Positions 28,409 through 36,024 of a stretch of DNA of 57,496 nucleotides are shown piece by piece. How positions within the stretch are numbered: the stretch's first letter is position 1; each line of letters opens with the position of its first letter. Location of the stretch: the NCBI GenBank assembly GCA_905235135.1, contig CAJOKR010000028.1, positions 1 to 57,496 on the forward strand, read 5' to 3'. Source of the DNA: an uncultured Bacteroidales bacterium. GTDB taxonomy: Bacteria > Bacteroidota > Bacteroidia > Bacteroidales > WCHB1-69. A program made the position numbers and the translations under genes. The notes under the pieces are model-generated. The model was not told the DNA's origin, did no database searches, and was given only the letters and a program-made list of their open reading frames with translations.

Positions 28409-28438
28409 TGTAGGGGCGAATAATTATTCTCCCCTACA
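28409..28438. repeat. Near-perfect 30-nt palindrome (GTAGGGGC family)
   Basis: Arms TGTAGGGGCGAATAA and TTATTCTCCCCTACA match in 14 of 15 pairs. It lies between the convergent M16 and MerR genes. Its core GGCGAATAAT also occurs in the insertion at 50979-51009. Confidence 0.85.
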
Positions 28439-28439
28439 A

Positions 28440-28805
28440 TCACAATAATTTTTTGATTTCCAACAATTTCTCCCGAATCTGCGTCAGCGTCGTGACGATG
28501 GCCGCGGTATCGGCCTCCTTCACGAAATCGTTCTTGATAGCAGTTTTCGCGCCCTGGAGGGTGTAACCTTTCACTTTCGTAAGATATTGGATGGTGCGCA
28601 AGATGCCGATGTCGTTTTTGGAGTAGAAACGATCGCCTTTCTTGTTCTTGCGAGGCTTGATCATGTCGAATTCCTTCTCCCAGAAACGCAACGTGGATGC
28701 TGGAACTCCTAATGCCTCAGCGGTTTCGCCGATGCCGTACCAGATTTTCTCCGACCCTGCGATGGATTCGGGCAACATGTCAGTGATGGGCAGATTCTCT
28801 TCCAT
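28440..28805 (-). CDS. MerR family transcriptional regulator
   Basis: A 121-aa protein with a winged-helix MerR DNA-binding domain (YGIGETAEALGVPASTLRFWEKEF, about residues 22-45) followed by FYSKNDIGILRTIQYLTKVKGYTLQGAK and a short C-terminal helix. There is no large effector domain and no conserved cysteine cluster, so metal sensing is not indicated. The start is 6 bp from the smpB stop. From memory, MerR proteins of this short type next to smpB recur in Bacteroidetes; the target is unknown. Confidence 0.88.
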   Translation of the reverse strand: MEENLPITDMLPESIAGSEKIWYGIGETAEALGVPASTLRFWEKEFDMIKPRKNKKGDRFYSKNDIGILRTIQYLTKVKGYTLQGAKTAIKNDFVKEADTAAIVTTLTQIREKLLEIKKLL

Positions 28806-28811
28806 GGCGGT

Positions 28812-29267
28812 TTATTCTTCGTCGGTGCGGCGACGCTGGTCGCGCTCCTTGATGGTTTCGCGTTTGTCGTACATTTTCTTACCCTTCGCCAAGCAGATGT
28901 CTAATTTGGCATAGCCGTTCTCGTTAATCCACAGCAACGTCGGGATGATGGTATAACCTCGCTCGTTGAGCTTGGTCATCAGCTTGCGCATCTCCTTGCG
29001 CTGGAGCAACAGTTTTCGGTCGCGCTTGGGCTGATGGTTGTTATAGCTGCCCTGCGCGTACTCGCTAATATGCATGTTGTGTACCCATAACTCGTTGTTA
29101 ATGAACGAACAATAGGCATCGGTGATATTGGCGCGACCCGCCCGGATGGATTTGATCTCCGTGCCGGTCAGCACAATGCCCGCCGTGTAGGAAGTGTGCA
29201 GATAGTACAAAAACTCCGCCTTCCTGTTCTTAATCGCAATCTGAGTGTCCTGTTTTCTCTTTCCCAT
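28812..29267 (-). CDS. smpB: SsrA-binding protein
   Basis: A 151-aa SmpB, the tmRNA partner in ribosome rescue (trans-translation). The start at [21 protein letters not shown] is chosen over an upstream ATG that would place the promoter box inside the gene. Landmarks are [43 protein letters not shown] and the basic C-terminal tail with [16 protein letters not shown] that enters the mRNA channel. Operon with merR downstream. The ssrA gene is not in the window. Confidence 0.96.
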   Translation of the reverse strand: MGKRKQDTQIAIKNRKAEFLYYLHTSYTAGIVLTGTEIKSIRAGRANITDAYCSFINNELWVHNMHISEYAQGSYNNHQPKRDRKLLLQRKEMRKLMTKLNERGYTIIPTLLWINENGYAKLDICLAKGKKMYDKRETIKERDQRRRTDEE

Positions 29268-29284
29268 TGTCTTAGAATCGGCGG

Positions 29285-29292
29285 CAAAGATA
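29285..29292 (-). promoter_or_regulatory. -7 box for smpB
   Basis: TATCTTTG on the - strand, 17 bp before the SmpB start codon; this supports the start at 29267. Confidence 0.6.
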
Positions 29293-29334
29293 CGTTTTTT
29301 TAGGTTATATGAAGACATCTGCGCCCTTGCAGAT

Positions 29335-29362
29335 GTAGAGACGTGCCATGGCGCGTCTCTAC
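29335..29362. repeat. 28-nt palindrome with a different core (GTAGAGACG family)
   Basis: Outer arms GTAGAGACG and CGTCTCTAC are conserved while the centre is TGCCATGGCG instead of CAAAATTTTG. It lies between the divergent smpB and folA genes. An 8-bp hairpin (ACATCTGC) at 29315-29336 overlaps its left end. Confidence 0.8.
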
Positions 29363-29420
29363 GAACAACGAAAAGTTGATAATTTTATCTGAAAAGAGCG
29401 GAAATTCCCCGCGACTATCG

Positions 29421-29428
29421 TATTTTTG
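29421..29428 (+). promoter_or_regulatory. -7 box for folA
   Basis: TATTTTTG (TAnnTTTG) 17 bp before the folA ATG. Confidence 0.55.
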
Positions 29429-29445
29429 CCGAAAATATCCGTATT

Positions 29446-29934
29446 ATGAGTATCAGTATGATTGCGGCTGTGGGTCAGCGTTTGGAGCTGGGTTACCAGA
29501 ACCAGTTGTTGTGCCATCTGCCCGTGGATTTGAAACATTTTAAGGAAATCACCTCCGGACACACCGTGCTGATGGGCGACCGCACGTGGGATTCGCTGCC
29601 GAAAAAACCCCTGCCGAACCGCCGGAACATCGTCATCACCCTCGAAGACATCGAGTTTGAGGGTGTCGAAACCGTACATTCCATCGATGCGGCACTTAAT
29701 CTCGTATCCGACAACGAGGAGGCCTTCGTGATGGGCGGTGCCACCATGTACCGGCTTTTCCTACCCCACGCCGATAAACTTTACCTCACCCGCATAGTCT
29801 CTGAATTCACGGCCGACGTCTGGTTCCCCGAAATTGACGAGAACGAGTGGAAAGTGGTGGAATCCGAGTTCGTGCCGAAAGATGAAAAGAACGTTTACGA
29901 TTTGTATTTTCAAACCTTAATAAGACAAAAATGA
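29446..29934 (+). CDS. folA: Dihydrofolate reductase
   Basis: A 162-aa NADPH-dependent enzyme that reduces dihydrofolate to tetrahydrofolate for thymidylate and purine synthesis. Landmarks are MIAAVGQRLELGYQNQLLCHLPVDLKHFKEIT (substrate-pocket Asp in the LPxDL stretch), GDRTWDSLP, LPNRRNIVIT and VMGGATMYRLFLPHADKLYLTRI. LCHLP replaces the usual LPWHLP. It overlaps the DUF4468 gene by 4 bp (ATGA). thyA lies 10 kb away on the same strand. Confidence 0.95.
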   Translation: MSISMIAAVGQRLELGYQNQLLCHLPVDLKHFKEITSGHTVLMGDRTWDSLPKKPLPNRRNIVITLEDIEFEGVETVHSIDAALNLVSDNEEAFVMGGATMYRLFLPHADKLYLTRIVSEFTADVWFPEIDENEWKVVESEFVPKDEKNVYDLYFQTLIRQK

Positions 29935-30482
29935 AAAAGATTATCATTTTCCTGGCTGCCATCTGCGCCTGCATAGCCGCACTTGCCCAAAAAACCGAAA
30001 TCCCGGAAGCCCCCTACCTTCCCATTGACGAACGCACCAACCTGGTCACCTATCAGGATGTTGTGAAACAGGAAGGAACCCCTCAAGTATTGTACGACAG
30101 AGCGATGGCCTGGGCAAAGAAATACTATAAGAACACCGCTGAAGTCATCAAGAGCGCCGATCCCGAAAAAGGGGTCATCAACATGCGCTCCAGCGTGCGG
30201 ATTTTCTACAAAGACAAAGAAGGCACGATGCGCTTCAAGAACATCGTCTATTACAACTTCAAACTCGAATGCCGCGACAACCGTTACCGTTACACCATCA
30301 CCGATTTCAAGGAGAAGGCCACCGGTTCCGCGCCCATCGAAGTCTGGTTCAACACTTCCGCCTCCGGCTGGACCCCCAGCATGTACGGCTACCTCTCCCA
30401 AATCGACGAGGAGATGCAAAAGCTCATCGCATCCTTGGAGGAGGGAATGCAACCTGCGGAAGAGGTTACCGATGATTGGTAA
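29931..30482 (+). CDS. Secreted DUF4468-like protein
   Basis: A 183-aa protein with a signal peptide (cleavage about ALAQ, residue 20) and a domain resembling DUF4468, a TBP-like alpha/beta fold common in Bacteroidetes (LYDRAMAWAKKYYKNTAEVIKSADPEKGVI... YRYTITDF). Function unknown. It overlaps folA by 4 bp, so it is translationally coupled to a cytoplasmic enzyme; this may only reflect compact packing. A perfect palindrome follows 8 bp after the stop. Confidence 0.78.
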   Translation: MKKIIIFLAAICACIAALAQKTEIPEAPYLPIDERTNLVTYQDVVKQEGTPQVLYDRAMAWAKKYYKNTAEVIKSADPEKGVINMRSSVRIFYKDKEGTMRFKNIVYYNFKLECRDNRYRYTITDFKEKATGSAPIEVWFNTSASGWTPSMYGYLSQIDEEMQKLIASLEEGMQPAEEVTDDW

Positions 30483-30489
30483 TATTTGA

Positions 30490-30521
30490 ATGTAGAGACG
30501 CAAAATTTTGCGTCTCTACAT
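30490..30521. repeat. Perfect 32-nt palindrome (GTAGAGACG family)
   Basis: Arms ATGTAGAGACGCAAAA and the exact complement. The longest perfect copy together with 41824-41855. It sits 8 bp after the DUF4468 stop and 22 bp before the MbnP-like gene; two TGAAACT heptamers follow it. Confidence 0.92.
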
Positions 30522-30542
30522 GAAACTTGAAACTACAAATGT

Positions 30543-31289
30543 ATGGTTAAAAAATTATGGCTGGTTGCATTATCCGCACTACTATGCGGTGCCTGTACCA
30601 AGCCGACCGGTCATATCACATTGAATTTTTCTTTTGTCGTCGATAATGAGCCCCTGCGGTTGGATACCTGTATGTATCAGAATGCCGCAGGGAATCTTTA
30701 TGAGGTCAACGACGTACAGTTCTTCATCTCGCATGTGCGGCTGGAGACCACTTCTGGCGAAATAGTGGAAATTGCCGATAATCAAGGTATTCACTATACC
30801 GACATCCGCATTCCCGGAACGCTTTCGTGGGACATTGCGGACATTCTGCCCGCCGATGAGTACAAATCCATTACGTTCGTATTCGGATTGGATGGTACAC
30901 AGAACACTACGGGATTTTTCCCGAACCCACCGGAAAACAACATGAGCTGGCCCGACATGCTCGGCGGTGGTTACCATTACATGAAGATCAACGGTCGCTG
31001 GATTGACCCCGAAGGCACGCGGCAGCCCTTCAACCTACATTCGGGCAAAATCGCTACCGACAGCGGTTTCGCAGACAACACCTTCACCGTCACGCTCCCG
31101 TTGGAGAAGTTTGCGGTCATCGACAAAGGAACCGCCGAGCTCACCTTGCAAATGAACGTGAACGCCTGGTTCTCAAATCCTTACCTTTTCGATTTCAACG
31201 TCTTCGGCGGCAGTATCATGCAAAACCGCGAAGCGCAGGAAGTATTAAGGGCGAATGGCTGGGATGTATTTTCTTCTAAAACTATGTAA
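30543..31289 (+). CDS. MbnP-like lipoprotein
   Basis: A 248-aa protein with a lipobox (ALLCGAC, Cys about residue 18). The body fits the MbnP family (PF20243): VDNEPLRLDT, NDVQFFISHVRLET, then a WPDMLGGGYHYMKINGRWID stretch and LHSGKI. MbnP proteins accompany MbnH di-heme enzymes in methanobactin/copper loci, but many Bacteroidetes homologues stand alone, as here. Copper handling is therefore only a possibility. It is followed after 9 bp by the BASS transporter. Confidence 0.75.
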   Translation: MVKKLWLVALSALLCGACTKPTGHITLNFSFVVDNEPLRLDTCMYQNAAGNLYEVNDVQFFISHVRLETTSGEIVEIADNQGIHYTDIRIPGTLSWDIADILPADEYKSITFVFGLDGTQNTTGFFPNPPENNMSWPDMLGGGYHYMKINGRWIDPEGTRQPFNLHSGKIATDSGFADNTFTVTLPLEKFAVIDKGTAELTLQMNVNAWFSNPYLFDFNVFGGSIMQNREAQEVLRANGWDVFSSKTM

Positions 31290-31298
31290 GTCATTGTT

Positions 31299-32213
31299 AT
31301 GCAGAAGTATCGCAGCTACGTATTACCTGTCGCCATCCTGTTGGGACTACTGTTCCACGGGGTCAGCGTACAGCTCTCCGCATTGGTGCCGTGGCTAATT
31401 TTCACCATCCTGCTACTGAACTTTGTGACTGTCGATTTGCGCCATCTGCGTTTCTCAATGCTCCATTTCTGGCTGCTGCTCTTCCAATTGGTGGTCAGTG
31501 CCGGACTTTACCTGTTGGTGCGGGCCGTGTCGGGCAGCGAAACGATGGCGCAAGGCTTAATGATGTGCGCACTTTGCCCCGTGGCCGCCTCTGTGGTGGT
31601 CATTTCCAACATGCTTGGCGCCGACCGCATGACGACCACCGCCTACACGATGCTCTGCAATTTAGTGATGTCGGTGGCAGCACCCCTTTACTTCACCGTC
31701 ATCGGCGTGCATCCGGAGCTCACCTTCTGGCATTCGTTTCTGATGATTTTGCGGCGCATAACCCCCACACTGGCGTTGCCGTTTTTCACAGTGCTGGCAT
31801 TGCAGACGTGGGCACCCAAGGCCAACGACTGGCTCTGCCGCTACAAAAGCGTTTCGTTCTACCTATGGGCGTTCGCACTCTTCATCACCTTGGGTCGCAC
31901 CATCGACTACATTTTCCTGCAAGGCCGCGGCAACGGACACATCATCCTCTACGGTGCGATTTTTTCGGCAGTGATGTGCGCCATACAATTCGGCTTCGGC
32001 AAGTGGCTCGGACACCGCTACGGTGATACTGTAGCGGGCGGTCAGCTCCTTGGACAGAAGAACACCGCCATGGGCATTTGGATGGCCAATACCTACCTCC
32101 AGCCGCTCTCTTCCGTGTTCTTAGCCTTCTACATAATTTGGCAAAATCTGTTCAATAGTCTTCAATTATGGTGGCACGACCGAAAAAAAGTGTATTTTTG
32201 CCGTCAAAATTAA
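31299..32213 (+). CDS. Bile-acid:sodium symporter family (BASS) transporter
   Basis: A 304-aa membrane protein with about nine to ten hydrophobic segments. The signature near residue 250 (GQKNTAMGIWMANTYLQPLSS) matches the crossover region of the BASS/SBF family, Na+-coupled carriers for organic acids. Family members move bile acids, pantoate, pyruvate or other anions; the substrate here cannot be told. The final codons overlap the promoter of the acyl ligase, so the last residues (WHDRKKVYFCRQN) may be under dual constraint. Confidence 0.88.
   Translation: MQKYRSYVLPVAILLGLLFHGVSVQLSALVPWLIFTILLLNFVTVDLRHLRFSMLHFWLLLFQLVVSAGLYLLVRAVSGSETMAQGLMMCALCPVAASVVVISNMLGADRMTTTAYTMLCNLVMSVAAPLYFTVIGVHPELTFWHSFLMILRRITPTLALPFFTVLALQTWAPKANDWLCRYKSVSFYLWAFALFITLGRTIDYIFLQGRGNGHIILYGAIFSAVMCAIQFGFGKWLGHRYGDTVAGGQLLGQKNTAMGIWMANTYLQPLSSVFLAFYIIWQNLFNSLQLWWHDRKKVYFCRQN
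32193..32200 (+). promoter_or_regulatory. -7 box for the acyl ligase-ACP genes
   Basis: TATTTTTG (TAnnTTTG), 21 bp before the ATG at 32222 and inside the last codons of the transporter gene. It supports the 32222 start over an upstream in-frame GTG/ATG. Confidence 0.6.
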
Positions 32214-32221
32214 AAAAAAAT

Positions 32222-33718
32222 ATGCAAGAGAATCATTATTTCCCATCTATGCTTCCTGCCGAGGAGCTCGCGCAGGTGAAGTACATCCCCACTCTCCCTG
32301 AATTTGTAACTTGGATTGAACAGAAATGGTCTGACCTTCCCTGTCTCTCCGACACGGTGAACACCTATACTTACCGCCAAGTCTGCGACCGTGTGGCACG
32401 CAAACGCGCCCTGCTCAACAGCTTTGGGCTGCAAAAGGGCGACAAAGTGGCTATTTTGGACAATTCCACCACCGATGCTGTGGAAATGTTCCTCGCCGTC
32501 ACTTCGGCGGGCTACGTGGCCATCAATCTGCCGGCAATGTTGCCTCCGGAAGCCGTCATTGGTTGCTGTATGAAGTTCGGCATCAAGGTGTTAGCTGCTG
32601 GAAAACCGTTTATGGAAGCCGTGAAAGGGGCTCCTTGCAAGGTTATCGCCATCACGGATTGTGCCGATCAGACCGCTCCAGTCGCTACAGTTGACAAGAA
32701 CGACCCTGCCGCCATCTTTTTCACGGGCGGTACGACGGGCGCACCCAAAGGCGCTATCCTGCCTCATCGTGCCTTGATGCGCGGCACCCTGAACGGTGTT
32801 TACGCTCCGGGACATCAGCTTGGTTGTCATCGTTACGCTTGCGTGCTGCCTCTCAGCCATGTTTTCGGATTGATTTACAGCACCTTGTCGGTACTTTATA
32901 AAGGAGCCTCCTGGTATTCTGTCGGCAACACCAAAGACACCATCGGTAAGCTGCCCGTCATTAAACCCACTATGTTAGTGGCCGTGCCTGGCATCTGCGA
33001 AATCCTCTTGGGTCTTGTCAAAATGTACGGCAAAGGCTTCCTGGGCGGCGAGTTGGATGTCATCATTTCCGGCGCTGCCAACGTGCCTCCGAAGCTCATC
33101 GGTGAATTCGACGAGCTGGGTATCCACCTCTTCGGTGGCTATGGTATGACCGAAGGTGCCAACCTCACCACCGGCAACATCGACGTGAAAACCAGACCCA
33201 CGTCCGTCGGCAAGCTCTATCCGGAGCAGGAAGCCAAGGTCGTGGACGGCGAACTGTGGTTCCGCGGCGACAATGTCTTCCTCGGCTATTATGGCGATCC
33301 CGAGAAAACTGCTGAAACCCTCACACCCGATGGCTGGGTCAAAACCGGTGACCTCGTCCGCTTCGACGAAGATGGCTTTATGTACATCGTTGGCCGCATC
33401 AAAAACCTCATCATCCTCTCGAACGGCGAAAACATCAGCCCCGAGAGCATCGAAGAGCCGTTCTACAAGGACAACAAACTCCGCGACTGCCTTGTCAAAG
33501 AAGACGAACAAGATGGCCGTCAGGTGATTGCTATCGAAATCCTGCCGCGCATAGAAGAGTTCGGCAATGCCCCGTGGGAAGAGGTAGAAGCCTACTTCAA
33601 GGAGCTCGTCAGCAAGGTCAATGCCACGCTGCCCAGCACACACCAAGTCAGCAAAATCACGGTGCGCAAAGAAGACTTCAAGCGTACTGGCGCCCTGAAA
33701 GTTTCACGCAATCAATAA
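32222..33718 (+). CDS. AMP-forming fatty acyl-ACP/CoA ligase
   Basis: A 498-aa adenylate-forming ligase that activates a fatty acid with ATP and transfers it to a thiol. Motifs: P-loop FFTGGTTGAPKGA, YGMTEGAN, GDLVRFDEDGFMYIVGRIKNLI and the catalytic lysine region RTGALKVSRN at the end. A dedicated acyl carrier protein starts 3 bp downstream, which suggests loading of ACP rather than free CoA. With the GNAT, SDR and serine palmitoyltransferase genes it matches the gene set of the Caulobacter-type sphingolipid locus (inference from gene content). Confidence 0.9.
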   Translation: MQENHYFPSMLPAEELAQVKYIPTLPEFVTWIEQKWSDLPCLSDTVNTYTYRQVCDRVARKRALLNSFGLQKGDKVAILDNSTTDAVEMFLAVTSAGYVAINLPAMLPPEAVIGCCMKFGIKVLAAGKPFMEAVKGAPCKVIAITDCADQTAPVATVDKNDPAAIFFTGGTTGAPKGAILPHRALMRGTLNGVYAPGHQLGCHRYACVLPLSHVFGLIYSTLSVLYKGASWYSVGNTKDTIGKLPVIKPTMLVAVPGICEILLGLVKMYGKGFLGGELDVIISGAANVPPKLIGEFDELGIHLFGGYGMTEGANLTTGNIDVKTRPTSVGKLYPEQEAKVVDGELWFRGDNVFLGYYGDPEKTAETLTPDGWVKTGDLVRFDEDGFMYIVGRIKNLIILSNGENISPESIEEPFYKDNKLRDCLVKEDEQDGRQVIAIEILPRIEEFGNAPWEEVEAYFKELVSKVNATLPSTHQVSKITVRKEDFKRTGALKVSRNQ

Positions 33719-33721
33719 GTT

Positions 33722-33964
33722 ATGGAAAGAGAAACTATTTTTGAAGGACTGAAAGAAATACTGAAACAGATCAAGCCCTCCATGGATCTCTCCTCTGTCA
33801 ATGAGGATTCACAACTTGTCCGTGATGTCGGCCTCGACTCACTGACCATCCTGCTCCTGAGCCTCGCGGTCGAGAACAAATTCGGATTCAAGTTTGAGGG
33901 CACACCCAAATTTGAGACGGTAGGCGAAGTGATTGACTACGTCGGTTCACACGCAACAGTTTAG
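33722..33964 (+). CDS. Acyl carrier protein
   Basis: An 80-aa ACP with the phosphopantetheine site Ser40 in DVGLDSLTILLLSL. It lies 3 bp after the ligase stop. It differs from housekeeping AcpP (shorter acidic helix II and an IKPSMDLSSVNEDSQ N-terminal part), so a specialised ACP for the sphingolipid acyl or acyl-CoA supply is likely. The TAG stop runs into a period-7 array. Confidence 0.92.
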   Translation: MERETIFEGLKEILKQIKPSMDLSSVNEDSQLVRDVGLDSLTILLLSLAVENKFGFKFEGTPKFETVGEVIDYVGSHATV

Positions 33965-34057
33965 TTTAAGGTTTAAGGGTTAGGGTTTAAAGTTTAAGGG
34001 TTAAGGTGGTTTCAAATAACGCTATTGCCTATTGTCTAATGCCTAATGCCTTTTGCC
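33964..34057. repeat. Two period-7 arrays after the ACP gene
   Basis: Six heptamers of the GTTTAAG/GGTTAGG type at 33964-34005, beginning with the G of the TAG stop, then five of the TATTGCC/TAATGCC type at 34023-34057. The first is roughly the reverse complement of the CCTTAAA/CCCTAAA array at 2812; the second that of the GGCAATA array at 39550. Confidence 0.85.
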
Positions 34058-34114
34058 TTTATCACATAAAGCCTTGATATTTCTTTTGATAGGTTTTTGT
34101 ACGAATAGAAAATT

Positions 34115-35233
34115 ATGAATATAAACATTATTAAAGTGGAAAGTCACAAGCAGCTGAAGCAGTTTGTGACTTTTCCCTTACATCTTTATAAAGAGTGCGA
34201 AAATTGGGTGCCGGCTTTAGAAGGCGACGAATACGACACCTTCAATCCCAAGAAAAACGGCGCCTACGATTTTTGCGAAGCGGACTGTTTCCTGGCCTTT
34301 CGGGGCGATGAGATTGTGGGTCGCGTAGCCGCCATCATCAACCATAAAGCCGATGACGAGCAGAAACTCGTCCGTTTCGGCTGGCTCGATTTCATCGAAG
34401 ATGAGGAAGTGCTTAAGTCCTTGATTGACACTGTCGCCGATTGGGGCAAACAGCGCGGACGCACCTCCATGAGAGGTCCCTGGGGCTTCACCGACATGGA
34501 CAAGGAAGGCCTGTTGGTGGAAGGTTTTGAGCATTTGAGCCCGTTCACCTGCCTCTACAACTACCCCTATTACGGGCCTATGTTGGAGAAAATCGGCTTC
34601 ACGAAAGAGGTGGACTGGACCCAACGGACGTTGGAGGTGAGCCACGAACTGCCGTCCATGTTCAAATTCGCCCACCTGATCGAGGAAAGATCCAATGTGC
34701 ATGTGGTCATTCCCAAAAGCATGAACGACATGTGCAAACGCTACGGCATGGAGATTTTCCACATGTATAACGAGGCTTTCGCTCCGCTGCACGGTTTTTC
34801 ACCCCTTACAGACAAGCAGATAGATGCCTATTTGAAGACTTACGTGCCCATCTTGGACAAAGACTTCGTGGCGGTGGCCGTCAACGAAAAAGACCAACCC
34901 ATAGGATTCCTCTTCTGCGTGCCGTCGCTTTCCAAAGCGGTGAAAAAGTCCAACGGACGGCTGTTCCCCTTCGGGTTCATCCGTATCATGAAGGCGTTAA
35001 AGAAAAACGACACGTTGGAAGCACTCATTATGGGCGTAATGCCTGAATATCAGCAATGTGGAATTCCGATGTTGCTGTTCAAATACCTGCATGAGAATTG
35101 CATCAAGCGGGGCATTGATACTATCATCATGAACCCGCAGTTGGAGGAGAATTACAAGGTACAGTCATTGTTCGGGGAATATATCACCCACCCGTTCATG
35201 CGCAGAAGGGCGTATAAACGTTCCCTTCTATAA
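34115..35233 (+). CDS. GNAT-fold acyltransferase, candidate bacterial ceramide synthase
   Basis: A 372-aa protein with a GNAT-like architecture. The N-terminal part (VTFPLHLYKECENWVPALEGDEYDTFNP) is the signature of a Bacteroidetes GNAT-like family; FLAFRGDEIVGRVAAIINHKADD and MGVMPEYQQCGIPMLLFKYLHENCIKRG are the two GNAT lobes. In Caulobacter the N-acyltransferase that makes (dihydro)ceramide is a GNAT protein encoded in its sphingolipid cluster. The present gene lies between the acyl ligase/ACP pair and the reductase/serine palmitoyltransferase pair, so N-acylation of the sphingoid base is the best inference. It overlaps the convergent SDR gene by 6 bp. Confidence 0.75.
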   Translation: MNINIIKVESHKQLKQFVTFPLHLYKECENWVPALEGDEYDTFNPKKNGAYDFCEADCFLAFRGDEIVGRVAAIINHKADDEQKLVRFGWLDFIEDEEVLKSLIDTVADWGKQRGRTSMRGPWGFTDMDKEGLLVEGFEHLSPFTCLYNYPYYGPMLEKIGFTKEVDWTQRTLEVSHELPSMFKFAHLIEERSNVHVVIPKSMNDMCKRYGMEIFHMYNEAFAPLHGFSPLTDKQIDAYLKTYVPILDKDFVAVAVNEKDQPIGFLFCVPSLSKAVKKSNGRLFPFGFIRIMKALKKNDTLEALIMGVMPEYQQCGIPMLLFKYLHENCIKRGIDTIIMNPQLEENYKVQSLFGEYITHPFMRRRAYKRSLL

Positions 35234-36022
35234 TTTATAGTAACTGCCGAGGATTTTCTCAAACCAACGGGCGGGCAGGATGCGCTTCAGAAGCACTGAC
35301 AGGCGCTGCTCGAACGAAGCCACTACATAACCGTGGCATGGTCTTTTTTTGCGGATGATTTGGCTGATTTTGCGGGCCAGCACTTGCGGTTTCAACCCGC
35401 CAGTCTCGTCGTGTTCCACCTTATTCATCGATTCGGCGTAGGTTTGGTAAGCCTTCATCGCTTCAGGGTTGGGCGTTTTTTTGCGGCTGGCAGTGAAACC
35501 CGTGGAAAAATCGCCCGGTCGGACTACCACAACCTGGATACCAAACTGTTGGATTTCCAAACGGAGGGCTTCGCAATAGCCCTCGATGGCGAACTTGCTG
35601 GCGGAGTAAAAGCCTTGGAAAGGCAGGCCCATCACCCCACCGATGGAACTCATCGCAATGATTTTGCCCTCTCCTTGCTTGCGCATGAAGGGCAGCACAG
35701 CAGTCACGAAATGCACCAATCCCATGAAATTGGCATCCATCTGCTCCCGGATCTCCTCCTCGGTGGCAAATTCCACAGGTCCGCCGATACCCATGCCGGC
35801 GTTGTTAATCAGCACATCAATACGGCCTTCTTGATCAACCACCTGTTGCACAGCACTTTGCACAGCCTCACGGTCGCGGACATCTACTTTCAGATAATGT
35901 ACCCCGGGCAGTTGCTCCACGTCACGGCGCACAGTGCCATAAACGGTATGGCCTTCTTGCGCTAACAGACGGGCGGTCTCCAAACCGAAACCCGACGAGA
36001 TACCAGTTATCAGAACAACCAT
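35228..36022 (-). CDS. Short-chain dehydrogenase, candidate 3-ketosphinganine reductase
   Basis: A 264-aa classical SDR. Cofactor loop TGISSGFG (residues 6-13), NNAG at 73-76, catalytic S126, Y139 and K143 (YSASK). The hydrophobic and basic C-terminal tail (RLSVLLKRILPARWFEKILGSYYKL) suggests membrane association. It starts 2 bp after the serine palmitoyltransferase stop, so the keto group made by that enzyme is its likely substrate. Other SDR substrates cannot be excluded. Confidence 0.85.
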   Translation of the reverse strand: MVVLITGISSGFGLETARLLAQEGHTVYGTVRRDVEQLPGVHYLKVDVRDREAVQSAVQQVVDQEGRIDVLINNAGMGIGGPVEFATEEEIREQMDANFMGLVHFVTAVLPFMRKQGEGKIIAMSSIGGVMGLPFQGFYSASKFAIEGYCEALRLEIQQFGIQVVVVRPGDFSTGFTASRKKTPNPEAMKAYQTYAESMNKVEHDETGGLKPQVLARKISQIIRKKRPCHGYVVASFEQRLSVLLKRILPARWFEKILGSYYKL

Positions 36023-36024
36023 AA

